Part shown: piece by piece, positions 36,055 to 48,664 of the stretch
Numbering within the stretch: the first letter of the stretch is position 1
Layout: each line of letters begins with the position of its first letter
From: Straminergon stramineum
Taxonomy: Eukaryota > Streptophyta > Bryopsida > Hypnales > Calliergonaceae
DNA: 64,000 bases
Reading direction: 5' to 3'
Assembly (NCBI GenBank): GCA_963920665.1
Contig: OY987266.1
Coordinates: 25,842,248-25,906,247 of the forward strand
Made by a program: the position numbers and the translations under genes
Notes under the pieces: model-generated
The model's database searches: none
What the model was told of the DNA's origin: nothing
Seen by the model: only the letters and a program-made list of their open reading frames with translations

Positions 36055-39000
36055 ATGAAAGGGGGTTGTGGACAAGAGGAGGATCTCTCTGAGGTGCGTT
36101 TCATGCTTCTGGATTTGTGATTTTTAAACTCTAAGATAAGACCACTTAATGACTGGCTTTAAGGAATCCTTTATGTGTGCATGTTCAATAACGATCGATT
36201 CAAACCTGTCGTCTTTTGCAGTTTATTGTTTAGATTGAAATCTGAGAGAGAAAATATTCGATAGGCCACCTGATTTTAGTGCTGGATCATCTATGTTGTA
36301 TTACTGCAGCTGCTCCAATTGTTGGATGATGAAGCGGCGGGTCCTTCCAACGATGGTGACAATCACTGGTGAGATGCTGATCATTGAGCACATGATGTGT
36401 GAGGTTTCTTAGAATGGCTAGTTTGTACTCAAGAGCCGAACATGGAGGAAGAAACGAAGAAACCCGGCGAACCCTAGGGTTTCTTCCTCCATGCCTGATA
36501 CTTTCATGAAAATCCTGCAACTGAAGATCTCCTCGTGACTTTAGGGTATTCTTTCAAGTCGGGATGCCAAATCCTAAGGCACGGAGCAAGGAGGGTTTGA
36601 GATGAGCATGGAACGACCCGCTTTAGGGTCTAATAACTTTTTTAGAAACTGGGTATATTATCCTCAATCTCATTAACCTGTGATTATTACAAATTCATCA
36701 AGGGTTCTCCATACCTAGGATTGGACTTTGTAGCCTTCCATAAGTACTAGAACACCGGGTTTGCACAGCCGATCCATTGCACTGCTGTTGTCCCTTGAGA
36801 CATGTGGTTCTTATTTGTTGATATTCCTCAATTCTTGGTTTTGACAGGGAACCGGATTTGGAACCAAAACATACAATATTTCTAAGTCACAGTGGAGTTC
36901 AGAAGAACTTTACAGAGCAATTGTGCGTCGATTTGGAGAGGTGGGACTACTCGCCGTTCTTCGACAAACGGCCTGATAGTTTACCGAAGGGCCGAAAATT
37001 TCCTGAACTGATATTTCAAGCTGCTCAACAATGTCGCGTTGCAATATTGGTATTATCCGATGAGTTTTTCACCCGGACGAAGTGGCCCATGCTGGAGTTG
37101 GAGGCGTTCGTGCAATCTCAAAAAGACAGTCCTGGAAAGCTTTCAATTCTCCCCGTGTATTTGGGACTGTCCAGAAATGAATGTACAAGGAATGAAACAA
37201 GACGCCGACACTGGCTATCTGTGTGGAGAGATTGGGCCAAAGATGACGATAGGATTGACACGGGCAAGTGGGAGGATGCATTGAATGTGTTGGTTCCTTC
37301 AAATGGAATCGAGTACGTGGAATCCTCCGGTGAAGTTGCATTGAGAGAGCGAATTGTGAGTGCTGTTCGTCGCCTAATTCCACCGAAGAGCTCATGGAGT
37401 GTTGGACCTGTCCAAGGGAGAACACGTATTCTCAAGGTGAGAAATGTTTGTGAAAACACTAAAAGATATGCAAGTGAATGCTCTTTGACAATGCAAGGGA
37501 TGCTTGCTATCACTAGTGAAAACATGGTCAACGTAGACCAAGAAAATGACTCACAAGAAGCCCGATAGTCCAGTTGCGGGACTTCTTGTTGTCATTTCTC
37601 TGGCCTCTGCGGACCTTGGGCCCTCTTGTGTATGATCGCACATGCACAATGGAATATAAGAAATCATGTCCAATTTCAGCAAGGGAGTCCATCCAATTTG
37701 GTTGGTTTGGTTATTAGTGACCAATTCCAATGGTTTTGGGTGGACTCTCGAGCTAGAATAATACATACTTTAACTAAATTTTCCAGTACAAATTCCTAAA
37801 GGTCAAAGGAGTTATACTAAGTTTTTCGACATTTAGCTACAATATATGTTTGACTTGAAAGTATTATTTCTAATTTATACAAAACCAAATGGGTCAAAAT
37901 AAAGTCATGTATGATTTAGCCCTTCATACAATCATGAACTCCTTACAAGTAAGGAGTTACAGAAGATATAAAACATAATTTAACCCCAATGTTCCTTACA
38001 ACAATTGTAAAAGATACTCTAGGTTTGACAATGCAACAAAAAGTAGTTGCCTAGATTTAACAAGTTGATTGACATTGCTTTTGCTTGAATGTAGGCTATA
38101 ATCAGAAAGCTCGCGATTACAAAACCATCGCCATTTTATGGTGTTCGTGTAGTGGGTATTTATGGTATGGGAGGAATTGGAAAGACTACTTTTTGCAGAG
38201 CACTTTGCGACGAGTTGCATATCAAGTTCCAAGCAAGGGTATGCCATACAGAATTGGGAAGCAAGAGCGAACCAATTGAAATGCATAAGGAAGTGCTGCG
38301 AAGATTGACTGATATAAACCATGACAATTTGATGTTTATGACCGAAGCTATGGTTAGTTAAGCATATCCCACCTATGTTGAATATGATGTTGATGAGATG
38401 TGTTGATGTATTTATATTCCCGTATCTTCATCTTAGAGAAAGCAATCTTAAAAATGCATTTTGAAATTCCCAAAAATCAACCTAGCATTAGAGCTTTGCA
38501 TTATTCAAGGAAATGAATGTCGCTTTTGAATCTAGAAATGTACAATTGCAGACTATGGATCTTCTCAGACGACGCATACGTCAACAACAAGTGTTCTTAG
38601 CTCTAGATAATGTGTGGCAAGAGTCACTAGAGGAAGCCAAGGTTTATCTCAAGGCAGGTTTTCACCATGGTAGTATTGTGATGGTGACGGCTCGTTCTAG
38701 TGACATACTTGAACGCTTAAACATCAGTAAAAGTGATTGTTTGGAGATGCCTAATTTGGAAGAGGAAGATGCAAAGCAACTTTTTCTTCATAATGCAGCA
38801 CCTCACATTCAATTCATAAGGGAAGGTGATGAGCCCAAAATCCAATATTGCATCAAGCAATGCCGGTTTCGCAAAGGGGCGAATATGGAGGAGCATTTTC
38901 ATCCTTTAGCATTAAAAGTTTTGGGTGCTCAATTGGAGAGCCTTGGCTATGATCCAAGCCTTTGGGTGGAGAACTTATCTAAAGATGAAAAATTTAACCA

Positions 39001-41490
39001 CTTCCCAAAGAAGGACCATCCGATATTCAACATCCTCCGAAAAGGTTATGACTCATTATGTGAAGAAGACCAACTTTTATTCATGGATGCAATTCTTTTC
39101 CATCCATCTCAAAATAAATCTAACCTTACTGGTGAGGAATTTGTAACTGAGATTACAATTAAGCCTCATATCTTCCGCCTTGATATTTATAAATGGTTGA
39201 GTATCGTGCACAACTTGCCGGAAGTGAGGTTTGTTAAGGATCGGGTAAGAATTTTGGATACTAATACTTCAAATCATTTGTCTTTTGCACTTTAATGCAA
39301 TCTAATGCAACTAGGTCTTGTTTTGAATTGATTGTAACTATTCATTGACTTTCTTGTATACTATTGATATTCGGTTCGTTAACCAAATTTGTGCTACCTT
39401 TGTATACATTTCTTTGCAAAGAAGTTGGTGTAACTAGGATTCAAGGTTGAGATAGTAAGAAATGTTCTTGATCAAAGTAGAGCCTAATTTAATTGATCAA
39501 TTTGGTTACTTTTGTATATTGCGTTTCCCAAATATGATATTGTATTGTGTAATAATTGCAGTTACGAGCTTTGAAGGCCAAATCGTTGATTGAAGATATC
39601 GGTGATGGTTTCAATGGTGTCATTGTTCACGACTTGTACCTTGAGTTTGCCAAATCCGAGGTAAAGAGGGGTGCTCTAGATGGCAGACGTTGGGTGTGGT
39701 ATGACAAAGAAGCCACGTATCCTGACGACCTAGCGAAGAGCCCATCCGGAAACTGTTGGTCCAGTGTTGAGAGAATCTCCGTGAACTATGTCGATGATGC
39801 ATATGACAGGTCACTCCGATGGATGGGAACTTTAGAAGGAATGAAGTGGCAACATTTTTCCAATGTTGTGGTGCTTCAGCTTTTTATTGGCAGGAATGAA
39901 GTGTTGGATTTGCGAGGTTTACAATGCCTCAAGAGCATGAAGCTGAGGTGGAATTACGAAGGCTTTGGAGGTTTTAAAAGTGGAGGCCAACTACTTGGAC
40001 TTGGAGAGCTGAGGCATCTTGCCTGGCTTGACTTGCGCAACATTCATTTTGCACCATGTTTTGAGGAAATTGGTCAATTGACAAGGCTTGAGGTTTTGCG
40101 GTTGGATACGAATTGCTTTGCTGAAAGCCCGCTCTCAGAACCTTTAGAACCACCGAATCTTGACAAATGCATTCGATTACAGGAGCTTGTGCTTCAATGC
40201 ACGTGTCTTACATCATTTCCAGATTTGAGCAAGTTGACATCGTTGAGAAAGATTCTCTTTTACGGATGCAAGAGTGCAAAAGAGGTGGTTGGTTTGAGCT
40301 CACAAATGACTTCCCTGGAGGAGCTCTTGTTGTTTGATTGCGATTCGTTAAGCCGATGTCCTGGTTTGAGCGATGTGGTTTCGTTGCAACAACTCGATGT
40401 TGAAGGTTCTTCCCAGCTCAGTCAGACTCCTGATTTGCACAAGCTTACAAATTTACGACGGTTGAATATAAGGTGGAACGGATTCAGTAAGCTTCTAGGG
40501 TTGAACGAGTCCATGCAATTGCAGGAACTTATTGTGTGCAGTTCTGCAATTGACGAGGTTCCCAATTTACACTTGCTGAGGCGTTTACAACGGCTGAATA
40601 TGGGAAATATCAAGCCTACGGTGATGCCGTGGTTTGATAGCTTCATTGCCTTGGAAGAACTCATCCTCAATTATTTGCCAGAGGTTAGGGACATACATGG
40701 CATGCGCTCGTTGACAAGGTTAAGAAGGCTGACAATAAGAGATGCCCCCAATCTATCACAGTTGCCTGAGTTAGGTGACTTGACTGCATTACAATACCTC
40801 AACTTGCATGACTGTTGTAGTTTGGTTGGAAAACTTGAATTACCAGATTTTCACAAGCTCATAAACTTGGAAGTTTTGGTGATTAGCTCAACGCCAATCA
40901 GGAGGTTACCAAGCCTCGAACGGCTTACACAACTCAAGGAGTTGCTTTGCTGTAGAACTTTGTTGGCCGAGTTACCCGTTCTGAATGGTTTGGACAAATT
41001 GGAGTATATCGACCTTTCCAAATGCCTTGAGCTAGTAAGCTTGGAGAAGGTGGGAACCTTGCCTGCATTGATACGCCTGGATGTTTCATTCTGTTATAGG
41101 TTGACGAGGTTGCCAGATTTCAGAAGCTCCAGGAGTCTGGAGTATCTCTGCTTTTGTCATACTGAAGTGAGCCTTGGTCCAGAAGACATTAGGGCCCTGG
41201 CAGCCTTACCTGCACTCGAAATGTGTGGTTGGGACCGTGTTGGGGTGCCGCTTTATGAGTTACTAGAAAAGATGTCATTGATGGAGGTCGAATTGCATTT
41301 GGAAGCGAAGCAACAGGAGTATTTCACCACATTGCAGACAAGGACATGGACTGATCCGGAGACCTGGCCGGAGAAGCACAAATATTATCGTCATCCCTCC
41401 CATGCTTGTTATCACAGTACGGCGAGGCAGAGACGTCTAGGCCTTGAAGCCCTTGAAGCCCGGAAACGACGGCCAAGCAGAGAAGTTTAA
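36055..41490 (+). CDS. TIR-NBS-LRR immune receptor, copy B (intact)
   Basis: Six exons, 36055-36093, 36310-36368, 36848-37436, 38095-38352, 38552-39244, 39562-41490, all GT-AG and in phase, giving about 1188 aa. Leader from MKGGCGQEEDLSE (residues 1-33); TIR about 38-180 (HTIFLSHSG, FFDKRPDSLPKGRKF, WPMLELEAF with the catalytic-type Glu); P-loop GMGGIGKTT at 253-261; kinase-2 LALDNVW near 332-337; GSIVMVTARS; HPLALKVLG; VHDLYLEF (the MHD motif) near 568; then about 20 LRRs to ~1130 and a basic Arg-rich tail not shared with copy A. Such proteins act as intracellular pathogen sensors: the LRR and NB-ARC gate a TIR NADase. The ATG in exon 1 is chosen because exons 1-2 are conserved in frame between copies and no ATG precedes the TIR in exon 3. 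Kinase-2 ends in W, unusual for a TIR receptor. Confidence 0.88.
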
Positions 41491-43919
41491 CCCTGCAAGG
41501 ACGGGCCCATGACCAGTGAGTTTTAGCCTCACTGTCCATTAGTCTATTTGCTGCCATTTTCCAACTAGATATGAAGGAAAAAATTTATAGTCATTTTTCA
41601 GAGATGAAATCATATAAGGTAAACCTGCTTATGACAGGCAGAATGAGTGTTTTGCCATGTTACAGTTAGCAAAATAATTCAGATTTTTTTTCCATACAAA
41701 GACAACTCTGAGAAAAAAGAGAGCAATTGAAATTTTATTGTTCTAACAAAGTATGAATTTCTTATGAATTTTTGAAGTGAGATTACCAATTGACCCAAAA
41801 GAGTCTGTAGACTCCCCCAAAACTAGCAAAAAGTGTATGCATGATGGCCATCCTACCACCTAAAGTAGTCAAAATATTTCCTAACATGGCCAAAACATGA
41901 AGAATTAAAAAAAGCACTTACTTTGATGAATTTACACCAAAGAGCTAAAAGTTCCTAAAACAAGCACTAATAACTCTATCACCATCACCTAAGCCATTGA
42001 TTGTGGTCACTAACCAACCTAATGTAGTCCTAATCTTATCTATTAGAGAAAATCTATGATGGATTGATGTAAGACTCTAATGGATCATTTCCTAGGTGCC
42101 TATCATGGATGGTTTGCTTGTCATAGGCAAGTTTACCTTATGCCTGCTATAAGTTGTAAATTTTCAACCTTTTATGGATAAACTTGAAATTATTGTGGAA
42201 AAAATGAGGAAAATTCATATCAAATACAAGTTATACTCAAAAAATCTGAAATTTTCACTACATATGTACAATATAGTATATAACAACGTGCTATAAACCA
42301 AAGTTACTATGTCAATCCTATAATTAGAAAATCCACAAACCTTGGGCAAGATGGATGACTTTTTTACATGTGTCTAAAGCTTGCAAGAATGAGGCCTATC
42401 ACCTAAGGTAGTTAGCCAAAATTATGGAATTCTTGGATGAATAGGTTCATTCTTTGTTTCTATAGTTTCTCTAATAGTCACTCATCAACCACTTCTTGGT
42501 TGCACATGCATTCAAATTTCAAAGTTAGCCACATAAGATAATGTCACCTATATTTGTCCAAATATGTATTTGATAATGCTTCCTATTAATAAAGTGTCTT
42601 ATTTTTTGGCAATTCTTGTTGGCAATTGAAAGGGGATATTAGATTCTTTAAGTATGGATTTTTTGGATGTCATATGAATAAAGTCAAAAGCTTCAAAGTG
42701 TTGATTATATATGTATCCATAATTGATTACAAGCTTTCATATGTAGAAGTTCTACATTTAGGCAAGAATTTGTAGGGGTCATGTTTGATGATAGTTTACA
42801 ATCAAGTGTAGTTACTTTGAAGGTTTGGCTACATCTATAGAAAAACCACCTATAGTTGACCACTCAAGTATTCCACGCATTTACTACAATATAAGGCAAT
42901 GTAATTTTTTGCCATGTAGAAAGATAGAAATAATGAGAATTGCAAATTTTTTGGTACTTTTATGCCTTGAATTGAAATTACTATGAGTTTTGGAAGCCAG
43001 AAGTTGGTCTAGACCCATACCCAATGCATAGAGCCTTCCATAATTGTTCCTTCAAAGTCTGCTTTGGCTCTCAAAACCAAGGACATGTATCATGACACTA
43101 ATGGTTAGAAGATGGTCAATAATGAAGAACTGATGATTTATTTAGAAATCAATCATAGTCTTAGTTGAATTTCCCAATACCTATAGATTGCCCATGGGGT
43201 CCAAGTTGAGAAGGGTTGGTTCTACCATATGAATCTAGACTAGTTAACAAACCATCTTTTAAACATTAGAAAAGTCATTTGGAAGTTATGTTATAATAGT
43301 TGTTGGCTTTTCTATGTGTTGGTTGCATGTGACTTGTTCCCCTTGAAAACAACATTGATTTTATGAAACTTAGATAAAATTCTTAAAATTTTCAAATTCT
43401 CAATGAAATTCTATAATAGAAAATGAAGTGCAATTTTTCATTGTCATTATGCCTCTACCCAAATATACACCATTTTTGTATAATTTAACTATGTTATACA
43501 AGACATGTCAAAGTTGAAATTAACTCTACCATGGTCTTCTGACTTTTGGCCTAATTATAAGCAACATTTATGTAGATAAAAATAACAATAATTTTTTCAT
43601 ATCTTTGAATTGGATTTAAATTCCTTATAAGTGATACTTTGTATTTCCTACAATTGCAAGTATTTTGAAACAATTTGCGTTGATGAAAGATAAATTTTTT
43701 ATTTTTTTGATGGATTTTATTTATCTATTTTTTAGATAGATGAAATTGAAAAGTAAACAAAACAACATTAGCTGATTGCAAGTTTGTCACAATTTATTTC
43801 CAAATATTTGTATTATAAGTACGATGTGTCAAACTAAATCCATTTTATTTTTGGTATCATTCCATTCTTTACTTGTATAGAATTAAAAAAAATTTAATTC
43901 AAACTATAAAAGAGACTAC
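41491..43919. other. spacer after TNL-B, old repeats
   Basis: No gene. 41,613-41,885 matches 12,700-12,970, and 42,460-42,600 matches part of 24,940-25,620. The remaining AT-rich sequence shows no exon or clear element border. Confidence 0.5.
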
Positions 43920-45930
43920 CCAAGCTTGCATTTTAATACAATCCAAGGTATTGTACAATCAATAACCGGCTTATTGGAACACATTCTTGATATCGGATGA
44001 AAATTCATAATTGTTATACTAAAAATTTGCATCATTGAAAGGCAACAAAATATATATGCAATTATTTTCAAAAGTTTTCTTACAAATCTAAAATTGCCAT
44101 AACTAACTAAGAAAATATAACATTTTAAAAATTGGTTAAGTTGTAGTACAAGTAGCATTATATGCAAATAATTGAGTTTCAAAATTTTCAAATAAATTTT
44201 TCATTTTTTCATTTAATAATGTTGAAAGGAAAAAAATAAACTCTTGGCTTAGATACAAAATTTATAAAATTCTTTTGTAGGAAGAATGATAATGTGCTTG
44301 GGATCCTATAGTAAAAATTTCACAATTTTTTGAATTTATTGAATAAAATTTGACATAAAATATATACTTATTTTTAATATACAAAAAATACTAAAAAAAA
44401 TCGAATTTTTAAAAGTCTTTTACTTATATTTTATGATTTTTTGGAGGGATTCTTAAGTAAATAATAAAAAATACAATATGTAGAGTTATCTTTAAAGGCA
44501 AGTGACCCATTTCCAACCACTTAAGTTATTACACATATATGGAGCACAAGTTTCTCAAATGGGAGAATTTTCCCACATACAAAAATAGAGTTTGGAAGGA
44601 TTTCATAATTTTCCAAAATTTTATTTCTCAAAACATAATTACTATGAATTTTTTAACACAAGACTCTATTTGACCCATATTGGTCACATATGTTTTCCTA
44701 TTTCCAACCAAGGGCTAGTTGCAATATTGAGAGTCTTGTAGCCAATCATAATGCACTACAACTACACCAAGAACTCTGCCATAATCAATTACTACTCATC
44801 TCTACCTATGCATAAAGATAGCAACCTACATGGCAGAAATAGGGGGGGGTTGGTCGGAAATGGGTTGCCTCCCTTAGTTCGTTCTATTTTATTCAAAAAA
44901 TTCAAAAAGCTCATTCTTAAAGGATTTTCATTCCTTTCGCTAAGAAATTTGTAAAGTCTTTTGGACATAGTAGTTCATTGTTATATTTTAATTTGATTAA
45001 TATTTTAAAACTAAATTTAAGTTTAAGGTTTGAGAATAAGTTTTAATCCTAGTATGCTACTGAGACATCATTGTGTAGATTGAAAATAAAAACCATTTTT
45101 TACAATTTCAACTATACAAAAGTATTCTAAATCATTTTGGCAATGTGTGAAAAGAATTAATTCCATTTAACACCAGGGATTGTAAGATTATAAAGCTTTA
45201 ACTATAAAAAAAAAAGGGGTTTTATTAGCTCCACCATATTAAGTTGGCAAAATTTGAGCCCTCTTGGAGTGAAAACTTGCTCTAATCCCATTGACCTCTA
45301 TACCATTGAATAATAAATTATGTTAGGTATATACATGCAAAAATTCCAAAAACAAAGAAGGAGTCTATTTACTCTCTCTCTATATATATCACCCTTCAAT
45401 ATGAGGAGGTCAAGTGAATTAGCAATACTCTAGTGATTTCTTGATAATTTTTTTTACATGAAGGGAATTGAAAAATAAATAAAAATGATAAAAGCATAGA
45501 GTCAAAGTTTTAGAGTGTGCGAAATTTATTTGAAATTGTAATAGTACAAATTGCAAGATTATTGCTTGAAGTTAGAAGAATTTTTTTCTAATCTTGACCA
45601 ATAGGATTAGCAAAGTTTGACTTCTCTTGTAGTGAGATTTTAGCGCTATACATAGGGTTTGTTTTTTCTAAAAATTACATACTATATTATGTTAGTTACA
45701 TACTTGCCAAATTTCAAAAGTACAATACCTCACAAAACTATTCCAAGGTTGTAAATATCTTCTTTCTATTGACTATGGATGCCACATGGCAAATACAAAT
45801 GGCCATGTGGCAATTAAAATTAACTTATAATCTAATTTAAGAAGTCACATGTCAAAGTCAATGACATGCATAATTATCTATGCATCATAATAGTAAGTTC
45901 AGAGTCAGACAATTCATTGGAATAGTTTTG
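43920..45930. repeat. dispersed AT-rich repeat R2
   Basis: Second copy of the R1 family (26,681-30,380), contiguous at the point where R1 carries 2 kb of extra DNA. It is itself interrupted by the MITE at 44,495-44,873, which R1 lacks. Both copies end near 30,380 and 45,930 with related sequence (CAATTCATTGGAATAG-like). No coding frame is shared. Confidence 0.6.
44495..44873. mobile_element. PIF/Harbinger-like MITE (TTA duplication)
   Basis: R1 lacks this 379-bp block at 27,260-27,275. Flanks are TTA (44,492-44,494 and 44,874-44,876). Left end AAGGCAAGTGACCCATTTCC; right end reversed GGGAGGCAACCCATTTCCGA, giving a gapped inverted repeat around GGCAA and CCCATTTCC. A TTA duplication fits PIF/Harbinger, but the outermost few bases do not match well. 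Confidence 0.5.
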
Positions 45931-46129
45931 TGAGCGATTTGTTTGAAAACTAACGGTAAAATTGAATGCCTTCAAAAGCTTGTCAACATTAATAGGCCTT
46001 CTATACTTTGCTATAGAACTCGTGTTCAAACCACTGCTATACAATTTTTTATACTTTGAAGTTCTTGCTTCCAAGTAGAAAAGATGATGTATGCATTATC
46101 TTTCAAAAAAAGTTAGATGTCATTTCTAT

Positions 46130-48070
46130 GTTGCAAAGATGAGGGATACTATTAAAGAAGTGTCAAGGAGTTTGCATGTAGGCATTGGAACTATGCAGAG
46201 GCTTTGACAAAAGTATGTAGAATCATCATATGGAGGTAGACTAAGAGAGTTGACTTTTGCAATGGAGCGGTCTTGTGTATTGGATATGACTAGAGGGAAA
46301 CTTAGTATTGTTGTAGAGGCTACAAAACATGTGCAAGAGGCATTTGGGATGCAAGCACTAGAAGAAAAATGTGTTTGCTACAATCAACTGAAATGCAACT
46401 ATAGCCCTATGCAACTGCCTTGTAACTACAATCCTGTGTATTTGCACCAATTTTGACATAGTTATATTGTAGTTGCAAAATAGTTGCAAAGTAATTGCAA
46501 AATGCAATTACGTACAATTACAAGAATGTAACAGAAGAGTTGATGTGAGGTATTTTACATCCAATATTCATTAGAACTATCAATCTAGACAAATTTACAT
46601 TTTGTAGTGTCCAATGTGTCTATCTACAATTGCATATAATCTAAATTTGATAGCAATTCAATTAGAAAGCAACTGTAGTGCAACTATTGTGCAACTTGAA
46701 AGCAACTACAATTGACTAAAGTTTGACTTAAAAAATGACTAGACTTTAATTAGTATACAACTAGCATGCAACTAGAAAACAACTAAAATACAACTACTAT
46801 TAAATCTTTAATCAATTGTCCCATATCAATTGTCAAGAATACTATTAGGTTAGACATATAAGAGTTGTAAGTTATAGCATCCTTGTGTAATGAATTTTTA
46901 TAATGAAATTCTAATATTTCTACATTTTGTAGATTTCTATAATCTACAAAAATATTTAAAATTTATTAAATTTTTAGATTTGGCAATCTAAAAAAAAGAT
47001 AGATATGAAATTTTGAATCTACAAATTTTTTAGATTAAAAATTTCAAAATCTACAAATCTATGGATTACATACAAGTTGTATATAAGTTGCATTCCAATT
47101 GCAGATTAGTTGTACGTTAGTCGCAAACCAATCGCACACAAATAACTTCCAAATTAGGAACCATATCTGAAGAATTCATTGACGAACTTTCAAGTAGGCT
47201 ATAGAATGAAAAACAACCTTGAAAATTTTTACAACTACTTTGCAACTAGTGTAACTTGTCTACAACTGTAGCCTCTAAATTGTCACCTAGTTGCAAATGT
47301 CTTATGCAAATACAAAAGCAGTTGCAAATAGTAGTCGTAGAACCCATCATTTTCTTCTAGTGAAGTGAGTGTTGAAACAATGAGACGTGCTTTATGTAGA
47401 GATGTTTTACAATCACAATTGAAGCAAAAAAACCCACATTTCTTAGTCAAGAATGTCAAAGCCCATTTAGACTTTGCAAGAGTCAATCTACATTGGATTG
47501 TAGATGATTGGAGTCATGTCATTTTTCTAATGAGTCTAGAATCGATTGAAATTGTTCTTATAGAATCTCTTGGTGTTGGAGTCATGACCCACATGAATTG
47601 TCAATAGAAATAGTGCAACATGGTAGTGGTGGGATTCTGATTTTGGGTCGTATGACTAATCATGGGTCAAAACTAGTGCTCAAAATTGAAGGTTGCCTCA
47701 ATTAGCATGGATACCATCAAATTTTAGAGCAAACAACATATGGTACAATTAGAAAATATGGATTAGATGCTACACAAATCATTTTCCAACAAGATAATGC
47801 TTCCATTCACACCACAAAGATGATGGAAGAATGATTTTCAAAGCAAAGTCTTAAGTCTTCTAATGTGGCCTACCCAATTCCTTGATTTAAACTCAATAGA
47901 ACATTGATCTATAGGTGATCCTTAAAAAGAAGTTGAAACAATATGATTCACCTTTTAAAGGAATGATTGAGTTATAGGAATGTGTAGTACAAGTCTTTCC
48001 TTCTATTACTACTTGTGATTGTAAGACACTTGTAGAAAGCATGCCCAAAAGGATTGAAGTTGTAGTAGCT
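46130..48070 (+). pseudogene. Tc1/mariner transposase, decayed and split by a nested CACTA element
   Basis: The N-terminal part (46,135-46,355) reads TIKEVSRSLHVGIGTMQRL, a helix-turn-helix region, with a TGA after it, then GGRLRELTFAMERSCVLDM. It is interrupted at 46,355 by the CACTA element. It resumes at 47,363 with SVETMRRALC and LDFARVNLHWIVDDWSHVIF, then a frameshifted FS(N)ES motif in which the first catalytic Asp is changed to Asn. Further on come HGSGGILILGRMTNHG, IIFQQDNASIHT (second Asp) and a stop-ridden SPDLNPIEH-like region near 47,870-47,910. These are the ordered landmarks of Tc1-like DDE transposases. Many stops and at least one frameshift make it inactive. Terminal repeats of the host element were not found. 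Confidence 0.8.
46356..47362. mobile_element. non-autonomous CACTA element nested in the Tc1 transposase
   Basis: A 1007-bp element with ends CACTAGAAGAAAAATGTG and, reversed, CACTAGAAGAAAATGATGGG. It is flanked by perfect 3-bp duplications AAG (46,353-46,355 and 47,363-47,365). Removing it with one AAG copy restores the transposase reading frame across the junction, an independent proof of the borders. Both subterminal regions are crowded with TTGCAACTA-type motifs in both orientations, as expected of CACTA subterminal repeats that bind the element's own DNA-binding protein. No transposase is encoded. Confidence 0.88.
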
Positions 48071-48664
48071 TCAAAAGGAAAATGGATAAAGTATTAGCTA
48101 GCTTACTTAGAGCACTCCCAAAATTGTACTAATGTATATACTAGTTTTTAGCTTTCATTTTTCCTTTAGTGATACTTGTTTTAGGTTAAATTTTTTACAT
48201 TTGTGTACTAGATTGGTTGTAATACATGTCTCAAACTACTACTTGAAAGTTTGTACATCCATTTGCCTTACACTTATTTTTGAATCTACAAGTTCTAATC
48301 ATTGGAATTTTTTTGTAAGATACTATAGATAGAGTTATGTACAAGTTACCACTATTTTTTTATGGGTAGCATGAGTTTTGCCCTAGGCATCTCATGAGGA
48401 TTTTTTTTCTAAATTGGTCCACATATTGTGTCAAAATTTCAAAAATAAATTTTCAAAATTAACTTCGTAGGAACTTGACTAAATTCTTGAAAGTTCATTC
48501 AATAGACAATGGGGTTAAAATCATTTTTACACATAGTATCAAATTTTTTGTTATTATATTTATATCCCATATGCTAGTGAGATAATGGATAATGTTATAT
48601 TGGAAGGTTCTTCAAACAATTGGGCTTAAAAGAGTCATTAATACTTAGTATCAATGGATTTTAA

